From the NCBI RefSeq assembly GCF_048593165.1, contig NZ_CP184271.1: a stretch of 64,000 bases of DNA. One strand, 5' to 3'. How positions within the stretch are numbered: position 1 is the stretch's first letter; every line of letters starts with the position of its first letter. The notes under the pieces were generated by a model. The model had not been told where the DNA came from. It ran no database searches and saw only the letters and a list, made by a program, of their open reading frames with translations. The translations under genes and the position numbers were made by a program. Positions 33,039 through 40,937 of this stretch are shown one piece after another. Source of the stretch: Pectobacterium sp013449375 (GTDB lineage Bacteria; Pseudomonadota; Gammaproteobacteria; Enterobacterales; Enterobacteriaceae).

Positions 33039-34202
33039 CTAGACACGCTCAAATACCGTCGCAATGCCTTGTCCCAGACCGATACACATCGTCGCCACGC
33101 CAAACTGAACATCGCGGCTTTCCATCAGATTAATCAATGTGGTCGAGATGCGTGCGCCTGAGCAACCAAGCGGATGGCCCAGTGCAATCGCGCCACCATT
33201 GAGATTGACCTTTTCATCAAGCTGTTCCAGCAATCCCAAATCTTTAATACAGGGCAGCGTCTGAGCGGCGAATGCCTCATTGAGCTCAAAGAGACCGATA
33301 TCGGTGAGGCTTAATCCTGCTCGTTTCAGTGCCAGCTTGGTGGCCGGAACCGGACCATAACCCATGATCGAAGGATCGCAGCCAACGACAGCCATCGCCC
33401 GGATGCGAGCCCGTACGGGTAAACCTAATGACGCTGCGCGGGATTCGCTCATGATCAACATGGCGGCCGCACCGTCGGACAGCGCCGAGGATGATGCGGC
33501 CGTCACCGTACCGTTCACCGGATCGAATGCCGGTTTGAGCGCCGCAAGGCTTTCGACGGTGGTGTCTGGGCGAATGACTTCATCATAATCGAAGCGTTGC
33601 AGCGCGCCGTCTGCATCATGTCCTGTCGTCGGTATGATTTCATGGCGAAACGCCCCTGACTGGGTGGCGTGATGGGCGCGTTGGTGTGAGCGAGCGGCGA
33701 ACTGATCCTGCATCTCACGGCTAATATTGTGCATACGCCCCAGCATCTCGGCCGTGATCCCCATCATACCTGCCGCCTTAGCTATGGTGCGGCTCAGTCC
33801 CGGATGAAAATCGACGCCATGATTCATCGGCACATGTCCCATATGCTCAACGCCACCGATTAAGCAGACATTCGCATCGCCAACCATAATCATACGGGCG
33901 GCATCGTGGATCGCTTGCATGGAGGAGCCGCATAGCCGATTAACTGTCGTCGCGGGAACATTCATCGGGATTTCTGCCAGCAAGGCAGCGTTTCGAGCGA
34001 CGTTGAAACCTTGTTCCAGCGTCTGCTGCACACATCCCCAATAGATATCGTCGATCTCACGGGCGTCCAGCGCCGCGTTACGGCTTAATAGGCTGCGCAT
34101 CAGATGCGCGGACAGATCTTCGGCTCTCACCTGACGGAAGGCACCACCTTTGGAACGCCCCATCGGCGTGCGTACGGCATCAACAATCACTACCTTTTCC
34201 AT
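33039..34202 (-). CDS. fadA: 3-ketoacyl-CoA thiolase (beta subunit of fatty acid oxidation complex)
   Basis: A 387-residue thiolase that releases acetyl-CoA in the last step of beta-oxidation. The nucleophilic Cys91 (NRLCGSSMQA), the ALGHPLGCSGAR histidine motif and the second cysteine in CIGLGQG are present. The length equals E. coli FadA. The ATG at 34202 has AGGA upstream; an earlier in-frame start lies within the 3' end of fadB. It follows fadB by 11 bases in one operon, and the two products form an alpha2-beta2 complex. Confidence 0.97.
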   Translation of the reverse strand: MEKVVIVDAVRTPMGRSKGGAFRQVRAEDLSAHLMRSLLSRNAALDAREIDDIYWGCVQQTLEQGFNVARNAALLAEIPMNVPATTVNRLCGSSMQAIHDAARMIMVGDANVCLIGGVEHMGHVPMNHGVDFHPGLSRTIAKAAGMMGITAEMLGRMHNISREMQDQFAARSHQRAHHATQSGAFRHEIIPTTGHDADGALQRFDYDEVIRPDTTVESLAALKPAFDPVNGTVTAASSSALSDGAAAMLIMSESRAASLGLPVRARIRAMAVVGCDPSIMGYGPVPATKLALKRAGLSLTDIGLFELNEAFAAQTLPCIKDLGLLEQLDEKVNLNGGAIALGHPLGCSGARISTTLINLMESRDVQFGVATMCIGLGQGIATVFERV

Positions 34203-34213
34203 ATATCCTGTCC

Positions 34214-36403
34214 TCATGCCGGTTGACCGTAAGAAACGTCTGCGTGTGGCGCGACCGATGGGTAATAGCCTTCATTGCTCCTGGCTTTTTGCTGCAAGCC
34301 GTCTGGTACCTGATAGATTGCGCCGAGGTGCGCCAGCTGCTGCGCCATCTCGACATAGCGTTCACTTCCCAAGGTATCCAGATAGCGGCAGGCACCGCCG
34401 TGGAAGGGTGGGAAACCTAACCCGTATACCAGCGCCATGTCTGCTTCGGCTGGGCTGGCGACAATGCCTTCCTCCAGACAACGCGCGACTTCGTTAATCA
34501 TCGGGATCATCATGCGAGCAATAATCTCTTCTGCACTGAACGTTTTTTTCGGTTGGCTGATGCCTTTAAGGAGCATCTCTACGGCTTCATCTTGTTCTTT
34601 ACGCGGCTTGCCTTTGCTATCGGTTTGATAGCGGTAGAATCCCAGACCGTTTTTCTGCCCGAAACGCTGATGCTCAAATAGCACGTCAATGGCGTCACGG
34701 TAATCTTTCGCCATGCGCTGTGGAAATCCTGCGGCCATGACGGCCTGAGCATGGTGAGCAGTGTCGATGCCGACAACATCCAGCAGATAAGCCGGGCCCA
34801 TCGGCCAACCGAATTTTTTCTCCATGACGTTATCGATCTCGCGGAAATCAGCACCGTCTCTGAGCAGCAGGCTGAACGCAGCAAAGTAGGGAAACAGTAC
34901 GCGATTCACGAAGAACCCAGGGCAGTCGTTCACGACGATCGGTGTTTTACCCATCTTACTGGCGTAGGCCACCACGCTGGCGATGGTGCTGTCGCTGGTT
35001 TTAGGACCGCGAATAATTTCAACCAGCGGCATGCGGTGCACTGGGTTGAAGAAGTGCATCCCGCAGAAATTTTGTGGTCGCTTTAGCGATGCAGCCAGTA
35101 AAGCAATCGGGATAGTTGAGGTATTTGAAGCCAGAATCGTATTCTCGCTAACGTGCGACTCGGTTTCCGCAAGTACGCTGGCTTTGATTTTCGGATTTTC
35201 AACCACGGCCTCAACCACGATGTCGGCGCGTTCGAAGCCAGCGTAATCTAGAGTTGGCTGAATGCTAGTCAGAATGGTTGCCATTTTCATCCCGTCCAGC
35301 TTGCCGCGATCCATCTGTTTATTCAGGAGCTTAGCCGCTTCATTCATCCCCAGCGCAAGCGGCTTCTCGTTGATATCTTTCATCCGAATTGGCACGCCTT
35401 TGAACGCAGATTGATAGGCAATGCCGCCGCCCATAATGCCTGCCCCTAGTACGGCGGCCTGCTTCGGTACGGATGTCTCGCCAGTCAGCTTCTTCGCTTT
35501 GCCTTTAACATACTGATCGTTGAGGAAAATGCCGACGAGTGCACGCGCTTCATTTGAGCGCGCTAGTTGAACGAAGTGCTGCGTTTCGAGCTGCAATGCG
35601 TCATCACGCATCATGGTCGCAGCGGCTTCGATGGTTTTTACCGCCAGCATCGGTGCCGGATAGTGCTTGCCCGCAGTTTGTAGCACCATCGCTTTGGCGG
35701 TGGTAAAGCTCATCATGGCTTCGATCTTATTGAGCTTCAGCGATTCAAGTTTCGGACGTCGGTAAGCCTGCCAGTCCAGTGAGCCATTAATCGCCTGTTT
35801 CAACATCTTGATGGCAGCGGGAATCAGCTTGTCATTGGCGACAACGGCCTGCACCAGCCCCACTTTTAAAGCATCGGTTGCGCCAATGTCTTTACCTGCG
35901 GCGATAATTTCCAGTGCGCTGTCCGTACCTAGCAGGCGCGGCAGCCTGACTGTGCCACCAAAGCCCGGCATGATCCCAAGCTTAGTTTCTGGTAGCCCGA
36001 TACGGGCATCCGTCGTCGCCAAACGAAAGTCGGTTGCCAGCACACATTCACAACCTCCTCCCAGCGCATAGCTATTAATTGCGGACAGCGTGGGAACGGG
36101 TAAATCCTCAAGGCGGCTAAAAATACGGTTGGCGAAGACAAGCCATTCATGCAGTTTTTCGGCCGGTGCGGCAAAAAGAGAAAGAAATTCCGTGATATCG
36201 GCACCGACAATAAATGCCGGTTTGTCAGAGCGTAGCAGTAGGCCCTTCAGATTCGGCTGCTCCGCCAGAACGTCCAGCGCTTTACCCAGGCTGGCCACCG
36301 TGCGGGTATCTAGCTTGTTTACGGAGCCAGGGGCAGAAAATACCAGCTCGGCAATGCCGTCCTCAAGCCAGTTAAGGTAGAGGGATTCACCTTGATAAAG
36401 CAT
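34214..36403 (-). CDS. fadB: Multifunctional fatty acid oxidation complex alpha subunit FadB
   Basis: A 729-residue bifunctional protein: enoyl-CoA hydratase/isomerase in the N-terminal third (with GGGCECVLATD and GLPETKLGIMPG carrying the two catalytic glutamates) and 3-hydroxyacyl-CoA dehydrogenase from about residue 310 (LGAGIMGGGIAYQSA, then MHFFNPVHRMPL with the catalytic histidine). The ATG at 36403 has GGAGA upstream and gives exactly the E. coli length; an upstream in-frame extension would run through the FadR operator and is rejected. Confidence 0.97.
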   Translation of the reverse strand: MLYQGESLYLNWLEDGIAELVFSAPGSVNKLDTRTVASLGKALDVLAEQPNLKGLLLRSDKPAFIVGADITEFLSLFAAPAEKLHEWLVFANRIFSRLEDLPVPTLSAINSYALGGGCECVLATDFRLATTDARIGLPETKLGIMPGFGGTVRLPRLLGTDSALEIIAAGKDIGATDALKVGLVQAVVANDKLIPAAIKMLKQAINGSLDWQAYRRPKLESLKLNKIEAMMSFTTAKAMVLQTAGKHYPAPMLAVKTIEAAATMMRDDALQLETQHFVQLARSNEARALVGIFLNDQYVKGKAKKLTGETSVPKQAAVLGAGIMGGGIAYQSAFKGVPIRMKDINEKPLALGMNEAAKLLNKQMDRGKLDGMKMATILTSIQPTLDYAGFERADIVVEAVVENPKIKASVLAETESHVSENTILASNTSTIPIALLAASLKRPQNFCGMHFFNPVHRMPLVEIIRGPKTSDSTIASVVAYASKMGKTPIVVNDCPGFFVNRVLFPYFAAFSLLLRDGADFREIDNVMEKKFGWPMGPAYLLDVVGIDTAHHAQAVMAAGFPQRMAKDYRDAIDVLFEHQRFGQKNGLGFYRYQTDSKGKPRKEQDEAVEMLLKGISQPKKTFSAEEIIARMMIPMINEVARCLEEGIVASPAEADMALVYGLGFPPFHGGACRYLDTLGSERYVEMAQQLAHLGAIYQVPDGLQQKARSNEGYYPSVAPHADVSYGQPA

Positions 36404-36429
36404 GTTTATCTCCGCTGTTTGTGTGAGTG

Positions 36430-36446
36430 ATCTGGTATGACCAGAT
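36430..36446. promoter_or_regulatory. FadR operator upstream of fadBA
   Basis: ATCTGGTATGACCAGAT is a 17-bp near-perfect palindrome that differs by one base from the E. coli fadB FadR operator as I remember it (ATCTGGTACGACCAGAT). It lies 27 bases before the fadB start codon, where bound FadR would block transcription until long-chain acyl-CoA releases it. Confidence 0.9.
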
Positions 36447-36588
36447 AATCGAATTGTGGTTTTAATGTTAATTTTTTGCAAACGAGAGATTAATTTTTTG
36501 CCGAATCGATCACAAAGCACCGGACGCTGCCCTTGGGGGATGCCTGTGTTAAAATGGAGAGATCATGTCGTGACGTACAAGGATACTC

Positions 36589-37920
36589 ATGGAAAAGCTG
36601 GCTTCTTTATACCATCACCATCTGGCGACGCTGCAAGCGCGTGCTCAGACGGTTTTAGCGCGCCATCAGCTTGACGCATTACTGATTCATTCTGGTGAGC
36701 TGTTGACCGTTTTTCTGGACGATCACGACTATCCTTTCAAGGTTAACCCACAATTTAAAGCCTGGGTGCCCGTCACGCAGGTGCCGAACTGCTGGCTATG
36801 GGTTGATGGCGTTAATCCACCGAAGCTGTGGTTCTACTCACCAGTGGATTACTGGCATAACGTCGCGCCGGTGCCGGAGAGTTTCTGGACTGAAGAGATT
36901 GATATTACCGTGCTGCGGAATGCCGATGATATTGGGTCGTTGCTTCCGTCGCAGCGTGAGCGTGTTGCCTATATCGGCTACGCACCGCAACGAGCGCAGG
37001 ATTTAGGGATTCGTGCAGACAATATTAATCCTCAGGGCGTGCTAGATTATCTGCACTACCACCGCGCTTATAAAACCGATTACGAGCTAGCCTGCATGCG
37101 CGAAGCGCAGAAGACGGCGGTTATCGGTCATCGGGCGGCGCATGAAGCGTTCCTGTCCGGTATGAGCGAATTTGATATTAACCTAGCGTATCTGACGGCA
37201 ACCGGTCATCGGGATATTGATGTCCCTTACGGAAATATCATTGCGCTCAATGAGCATGCCGCGGTGTTGCACTATACCCAGTTAGATCATCAGGTGCCTG
37301 CTGATGTCCGCAGCTTCCTGATTGATGCAGGTGCCGAATATAACGGGTATGCCGCCGATCTGACGCGAACCTATTCTGCGCAGAGCGATGGCGCGTTTGC
37401 CCTGCTGATTAAAGATCTCAATCAAGAAATGCTTGCATTGATTGATACCGTTCAGGCGGGCGTGCGTTATACCGATTACCATATTCAGATGCACCAGCGG
37501 ATTGCGAAGCTGCTGAAATCACATCAGTTAGTGCAGGGCTTCAGCGAAGAAGCGATGGTGGCGCAGGGACTCACGTCGCCTTTCCTGCCGCACGGTCTTG
37601 GTCATCCGCTGGGGTTGCAGGTGCATGATGTCGCTGGGTTTATGCAAGACGATCGCGGCACGCATCTGGCGGCGCCGTCACAGTATCCTTACCTGCGTTG
37701 TACCCGCGTGCTTGAACCTGGCATGGTCATGACGATTGAACCGGGTATCTATTTCATTGAATCCTTGCTCGCGCCGTGGCGTGAGGGCGAATTGCGCCAG
37801 CACGTTGACTGGCAAAAAATCGATGCATTGAAACCGTTTGGCGGTATTCGCATCGAAGACAATATTGTCATTCATGACGGGCGCGTGGAGAACATGACGC
37901 GCGACTTGAATCTGGCCTGA
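36589..37920 (+). CDS. pepQ: Xaa-Pro dipeptidase
   Basis: A 443-residue M24-family metallopeptidase that splits dipeptides with a C-terminal proline; the E. coli enzyme also hydrolyses organophosphate esters. The dinuclear metal ligands sit at the expected places: Asp246 and Asp257 (DAGAEYNGYAADLTRTY), a histidine in HGLGHPLGLQVHD, Glu in TIEPGIYF and Glu in GGIRIEDN. The ATG has AAGGA 6 bases upstream. It is divergent from fadBA and overlaps yigZ by one base, starting the pepQ-yigZ-trkH-hemG series. Confidence 0.97.
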   Translation: MEKLASLYHHHLATLQARAQTVLARHQLDALLIHSGELLTVFLDDHDYPFKVNPQFKAWVPVTQVPNCWLWVDGVNPPKLWFYSPVDYWHNVAPVPESFWTEEIDITVLRNADDIGSLLPSQRERVAYIGYAPQRAQDLGIRADNINPQGVLDYLHYHRAYKTDYELACMREAQKTAVIGHRAAHEAFLSGMSEFDINLAYLTATGHRDIDVPYGNIIALNEHAAVLHYTQLDHQVPADVRSFLIDAGAEYNGYAADLTRTYSAQSDGAFALLIKDLNQEMLALIDTVQAGVRYTDYHIQMHQRIAKLLKSHQLVQGFSEEAMVAQGLTSPFLPHGLGHPLGLQVHDVAGFMQDDRGTHLAAPSQYPYLRCTRVLEPGMVMTIEPGIYFIESLLAPWREGELRQHVDWQKIDALKPFGGIRIEDNIVIHDGRVENMTRDLNLA

Positions 37921-38531
37921 TGCAAGCGTATCCAATCCCTGCTGCACCAGTGAGTTTCAGCGAGGAAATCAAGAAAAGCCGCTTTACGACGATCCTGGCG
38001 GCAACGCCGGGAATCGACGCAGCGAAAGCGTTCATCCAGCACGTTAGGGAAGAACACGCCTCGGCGGGTCATCACTGCTGGGCGTTTGTTGCAGGCGCCC
38101 CCGATGATTCACAGCAGTTGGGTTTTTCTGACGATGGTGAGCCTTCCGGCACGGCGGGTAAGCCGATGCTGTCGCAACTGATGGGAAGCGGTGTCGGTGA
38201 AGTTACGGCCGTGGTGGTGCGCTACTATGGCGGAATCCCGCTGGGCACCGGTGGGTTGGTGAAGGCCTATGGCGGTGGCGTTCAGCAAGCGCTGAAGCTG
38301 CTATCGCTGCAAGAGAAAGTATTGCAACAAGAATATGGCTTACAATGTGACTATGCACTGTTGCCTCAGGTAGAATCTCTGATCTTCCAGCTTGGCGGAA
38401 AGGTTCTGCATAGTGAATATGGCGTGGACGTCATATTGCGGTTCTCTATCCCCGTCAGGGGAACTGAGGAAGCGGCACTGAAATTGCGTGATTTAAGCCG
38501 CGGCGCGTTGCATTTATTGCCGATTCCATAA
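37920..38531 (+). CDS. yigZ: IMPACT-family protein YigZ
   Basis: A 203-residue protein of the UPF0029/IMPACT family. The N-terminal domain (about 1-125) contains the family hallmark GEPSGTAGKPML and RYYGGIPLGTGGLVKAYG; the C-terminal part (about 135-203) is the ferredoxin-like DUF1949 domain. The molecular role is not established; eukaryotic relatives influence translational control. Start and pepQ stop codons overlap (TGATG), so translation is likely coupled. Confidence 0.93.
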   Translation: MQAYPIPAAPVSFSEEIKKSRFTTILAATPGIDAAKAFIQHVREEHASAGHHCWAFVAGAPDDSQQLGFSDDGEPSGTAGKPMLSQLMGSGVGEVTAVVVRYYGGIPLGTGGLVKAYGGGVQQALKLLSLQEKVLQQEYGLQCDYALLPQVESLIFQLGGKVLHSEYGVDVILRFSIPVRGTEEAALKLRDLSRGALHLLPIP

Positions 38532-38574
38532 TCATCCCAGCGCTTTTTTATGAATCATTAAGGAATTCCCTGCG

Positions 38575-40026
38575 ATGCACTTGCGCGCCATAACCCGTAT
38601 TGTCGGGCAGTTGGTTATCCTCTTTTCCGGGACGATGGTTATTCCCGGACTGGTGGCGTTAATTTACCGTGATGGCGCAGGCCGGGCGTTTACGCAGACA
38701 TTTATTGTCGCGCTGGCGATTGGCATCATGCTGTGGTTACCAAACCGCAAACAGAAGCATGAACTGAAATCTCGTGAAGGGTTCCTGATCGTTGTTCTCT
38801 TCTGGACGGTGTTGGGAAGCGTCGGTGCGCTGCCTTTCCTGTTCGCTGAACATCCTAATTTGGGCGTGACGGATGCTTTTTTCGAATCGTTCTCTGGGTT
38901 AACGACGACAGGGGCAACCACGTTGGTTGGGCTGGATTCACTGCCTAAAGCTATCCTGTTCTATCGGCAAATGCTGCAATGGTTTGGTGGTATGGGGATC
39001 ATTGTGCTCGCCGTTGCTATCCTTCCGATCCTTGGTGTGGGTGGGATGCAGCTTTATCGCGCGGAGATGCCGGGGCCGTTGAAGGAAAACAAAATGCGCC
39101 CGCGTATTGCCGATACGGCAAAAACGCTGTGGCTGATTTATCTCTTACTGACCATCGCCTGCGCTGTCGCGCTTTGGCTGGCGGGTATGCCAGTATTTGA
39201 TGCGATTGGTCACAGTTTCTCTACGGTGTCTGTCGGTGGGTTCTCGACTCACGATGCCAGTATTGGCTACTTCAACAGCCCGACGATCAATACCATCACC
39301 GCAATATTCCTGCTGATTTCTGGCTGTAACTTTGGTTTGCACTTTGCCCTGCTGAGCGGCCGAAGCCTGAAGGTATACTGGCGTGACCCAGAATTCCGCA
39401 TGTTCATTTTTGTTCAATTGTCGCTGGTGGCGGTGTGTACGATAGTCCTGTGGTTTCACCACGTTTATGACAGCGGAATGCAGACGATCAATCAGGCGTT
39501 CTTCCAGGTTGTCTCTATGGCGACAACGGCAGGGTTTACCACGGATAGCATTGCATCATGGCCGCTTTTCCTGCCGGTTTTGCTTCTGTGCTCTGCGTTT
39601 ATTGGCGGGTGTGCGGGTTCAACCGGAGGCGGCTTGAAGGTGATTCGTATCCTGCTGCTTTTCCTACAAGGGTCGCGTGAGCTTAAGCGTTTGGTACATC
39701 CGAATGCGGTTTACACTATTAAGTTGGGTCATCGAGCGCTGCCAGAACGTATCCTTGAAGCGGTGTGGGGATTCTTTTCCGCATATGCGCTGGTTTTTAT
39801 TGTCAGTATGCTGGCCGTTATTGCGACAGGTGTTGATGATTTTTCTGCGTTTGCCGCGGTCGCTGCCACATTGAATAACCTTGGGCCGGGCCTAGGCGTC
39901 GTCGCCGAGAATTTTACGTCGATGAATGATACGGCGAAATGGATTCTGATAATGACAATGCTGTTTGGTCGTTTGGAAGTGTTCACGCTTTTAGTCCTGT
40001 TTACGCCAACCTTCTGGCGCGAATAG
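38575..40026 (+). CDS. trkH: Trk system potassium uptake protein TrkH
   Basis: A 483-residue inner-membrane potassium channel subunit of the SKT superfamily that works with the cytoplasmic regulator TrkA. Four pore-loop repeats are visible, including SGLTTTGATTL, TVSVGGFSTHD, MATTAGFTT and LNNLGPGLG-type filter regions, separated by ten or so hydrophobic spans. The length equals that of E. coli TrkH. It follows yigZ by 43 bases. Confidence 0.96.
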   Translation: MHLRAITRIVGQLVILFSGTMVIPGLVALIYRDGAGRAFTQTFIVALAIGIMLWLPNRKQKHELKSREGFLIVVLFWTVLGSVGALPFLFAEHPNLGVTDAFFESFSGLTTTGATTLVGLDSLPKAILFYRQMLQWFGGMGIIVLAVAILPILGVGGMQLYRAEMPGPLKENKMRPRIADTAKTLWLIYLLLTIACAVALWLAGMPVFDAIGHSFSTVSVGGFSTHDASIGYFNSPTINTITAIFLLISGCNFGLHFALLSGRSLKVYWRDPEFRMFIFVQLSLVAVCTIVLWFHHVYDSGMQTINQAFFQVVSMATTAGFTTDSIASWPLFLPVLLLCSAFIGGCAGSTGGGLKVIRILLLFLQGSRELKRLVHPNAVYTIKLGHRALPERILEAVWGFFSAYALVFIVSMLAVIATGVDDFSAFAAVAATLNNLGPGLGVVAENFTSMNDTAKWILIMTMLFGRLEVFTLLVLFTPTFWRE

Positions 40027-40047
40027 TCCCTATAAGGATAAAGAACA

Positions 40048-40587
40048 ATGAAAGCTTTGATCGTGTTTTCGAGTCGGGATGGACAAACAAGAGCCATTGC
40101 CTCCTATATTGCGAATACGCTGAAAGGCACCCTAGAGTGTGATGTTGTTAACGTACTCAAGGCGAATGATATCGATCTGAGCCAATATGATCAGGTTGCG
40201 ATTGGGGCATCGATTCGATACGGGCGCTTTCATCCTGCGGTAAATCAATTTATCCATAAACACCTGGTTTCTTTGCAACAACTGCCCAGCGCATTCTTCT
40301 CCGTGAACCTTACCGCTCGTAAGCCAGAAAAGCGCACAATACAAACCAACGCTTACACGCGTAAATTCCTGCTGACTTCGCCATGGCAGCCAGATTTGTG
40401 CTGTGTGTTCGCAGGAGCTCTGCGTTATCCGCGCTATCGTTGGTTCGACCGGGTAATGATTCAATTGATTATGCGTATAACGGGAGGCGAAACGGATAGC
40501 ACAAAAGAGATTGAATATACGGACTGGCAGCAGGTTGCCCGTTTCGCTCAGGATTTCGCCCAATTAGCGGCGAAAAATCGGGCATAA
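40048..40587 (+). CDS. hemG: Menaquinone-dependent protoporphyrinogen IX dehydrogenase
   Basis: A 179-residue flavodoxin-like protein that oxidises protoporphyrinogen IX to protoporphyrin IX with quinone as acceptor. The FMN-binding loop (SSRDGQTRAIA, about residues 8-18) and the conserved GASIRYGRFHP segment are present. It is the last gene of the pepQ series. In enterobacteria an rRNA operon usually follows, and here its promoter does, but its genes do not. Confidence 0.95.
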   Translation: MKALIVFSSRDGQTRAIASYIANTLKGTLECDVVNVLKANDIDLSQYDQVAIGASIRYGRFHPAVNQFIHKHLVSLQQLPSAFFSVNLTARKPEKRTIQTNAYTRKFLLTSPWQPDLCCVFAGALRYPRYRWFDRVMIQLIMRITGGETDSTKEIEYTDWQQVARFAQDFAQLAAKNRA

Positions 40588-40608
40588 CGGCGTCTTTTAA
40601 TGCGCTTT

Positions 40609-40687
40609 GCTGAAAAAATCCCCACTCGATAATTTTTTTGCATTTAGCGCTTGTCAGGCGGCGAGAAGTCCCTATAATGCGCCTCCA
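40609..40687 (+). promoter_or_regulatory. rRNA operon promoter P1 with AT-rich UP element
   Basis: TTGTCA at 40651-40656, a 16-bp spacer and TATAAT at 40673-40678 reproduce the E. coli rrn P1 core, and the following GCGCCTCCACTGACACGG matches the initial transcribed region of rrnB. The upstream stretch to about 40609 is A/T-rich like an UP element. The start is expected at A40687. Confidence 0.93.
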
Positions 40688-40756
40688 CTGACACGGCAAC
40701 AGCGACACGCAGTTGTGGTGATAGAAAAAAGGTTTCATAAAGCAGTCAGTAATGAC

Positions 40757-40784
40757 TTGACTTTAAAGCGGATTAGCATAGTAT
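40757..40784 (+). promoter_or_regulatory. rRNA operon promoter P2
   Basis: TTGACT at 40757-40762 and TAGTAT at 40779-40784 with a 16-bp spacer, about 100 bp downstream of P1 as in rrn operons. TATATG three bases later is an alternative -10 box. Confidence 0.75.
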
Positions 40785-40795
40785 ATGCAGCCCGC

Positions 40796-40937
40796 GCCAC
40801 CGATGAAGTGGCAACGCTCTTTAACAATTTAATCAGACAATCTGTGTGGGCACTCACAAGACCGTATCTTAACGATATAAAAAGTCTTGAAGAGTGAACA
40901 ACAGTAAATTCATTACGAATAAACAGTTACTAATTCT
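40796..40937 (+). other. rrn leader (boxB-boxA-boxC) truncated before 16S rRNA
   Basis: The boxB hairpin GCCAC-N7-GTGGC is at about 40794-40812, boxA GCTCTTTAACA at 40816-40826, and the boxC-like TGTGTGGGCACTC region follows. The sequence tracks the E. coli rrn leader up to ATTCATTACGAA (ending at 40919) and perhaps a few bases more. The 16S gene should begin shortly after but is absent: by 40937 the sequence is the adhesin repeat in reverse orientation. The leader is therefore broken at 40919-40937. Confidence 0.9.

Noticed and set aside
36404..36520. 39-residue N-terminal extension of FadB
   Set aside because: It would run through the FadR operator; the shorter start has a good Shine-Dalgarno sequence and the E. 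coli length.
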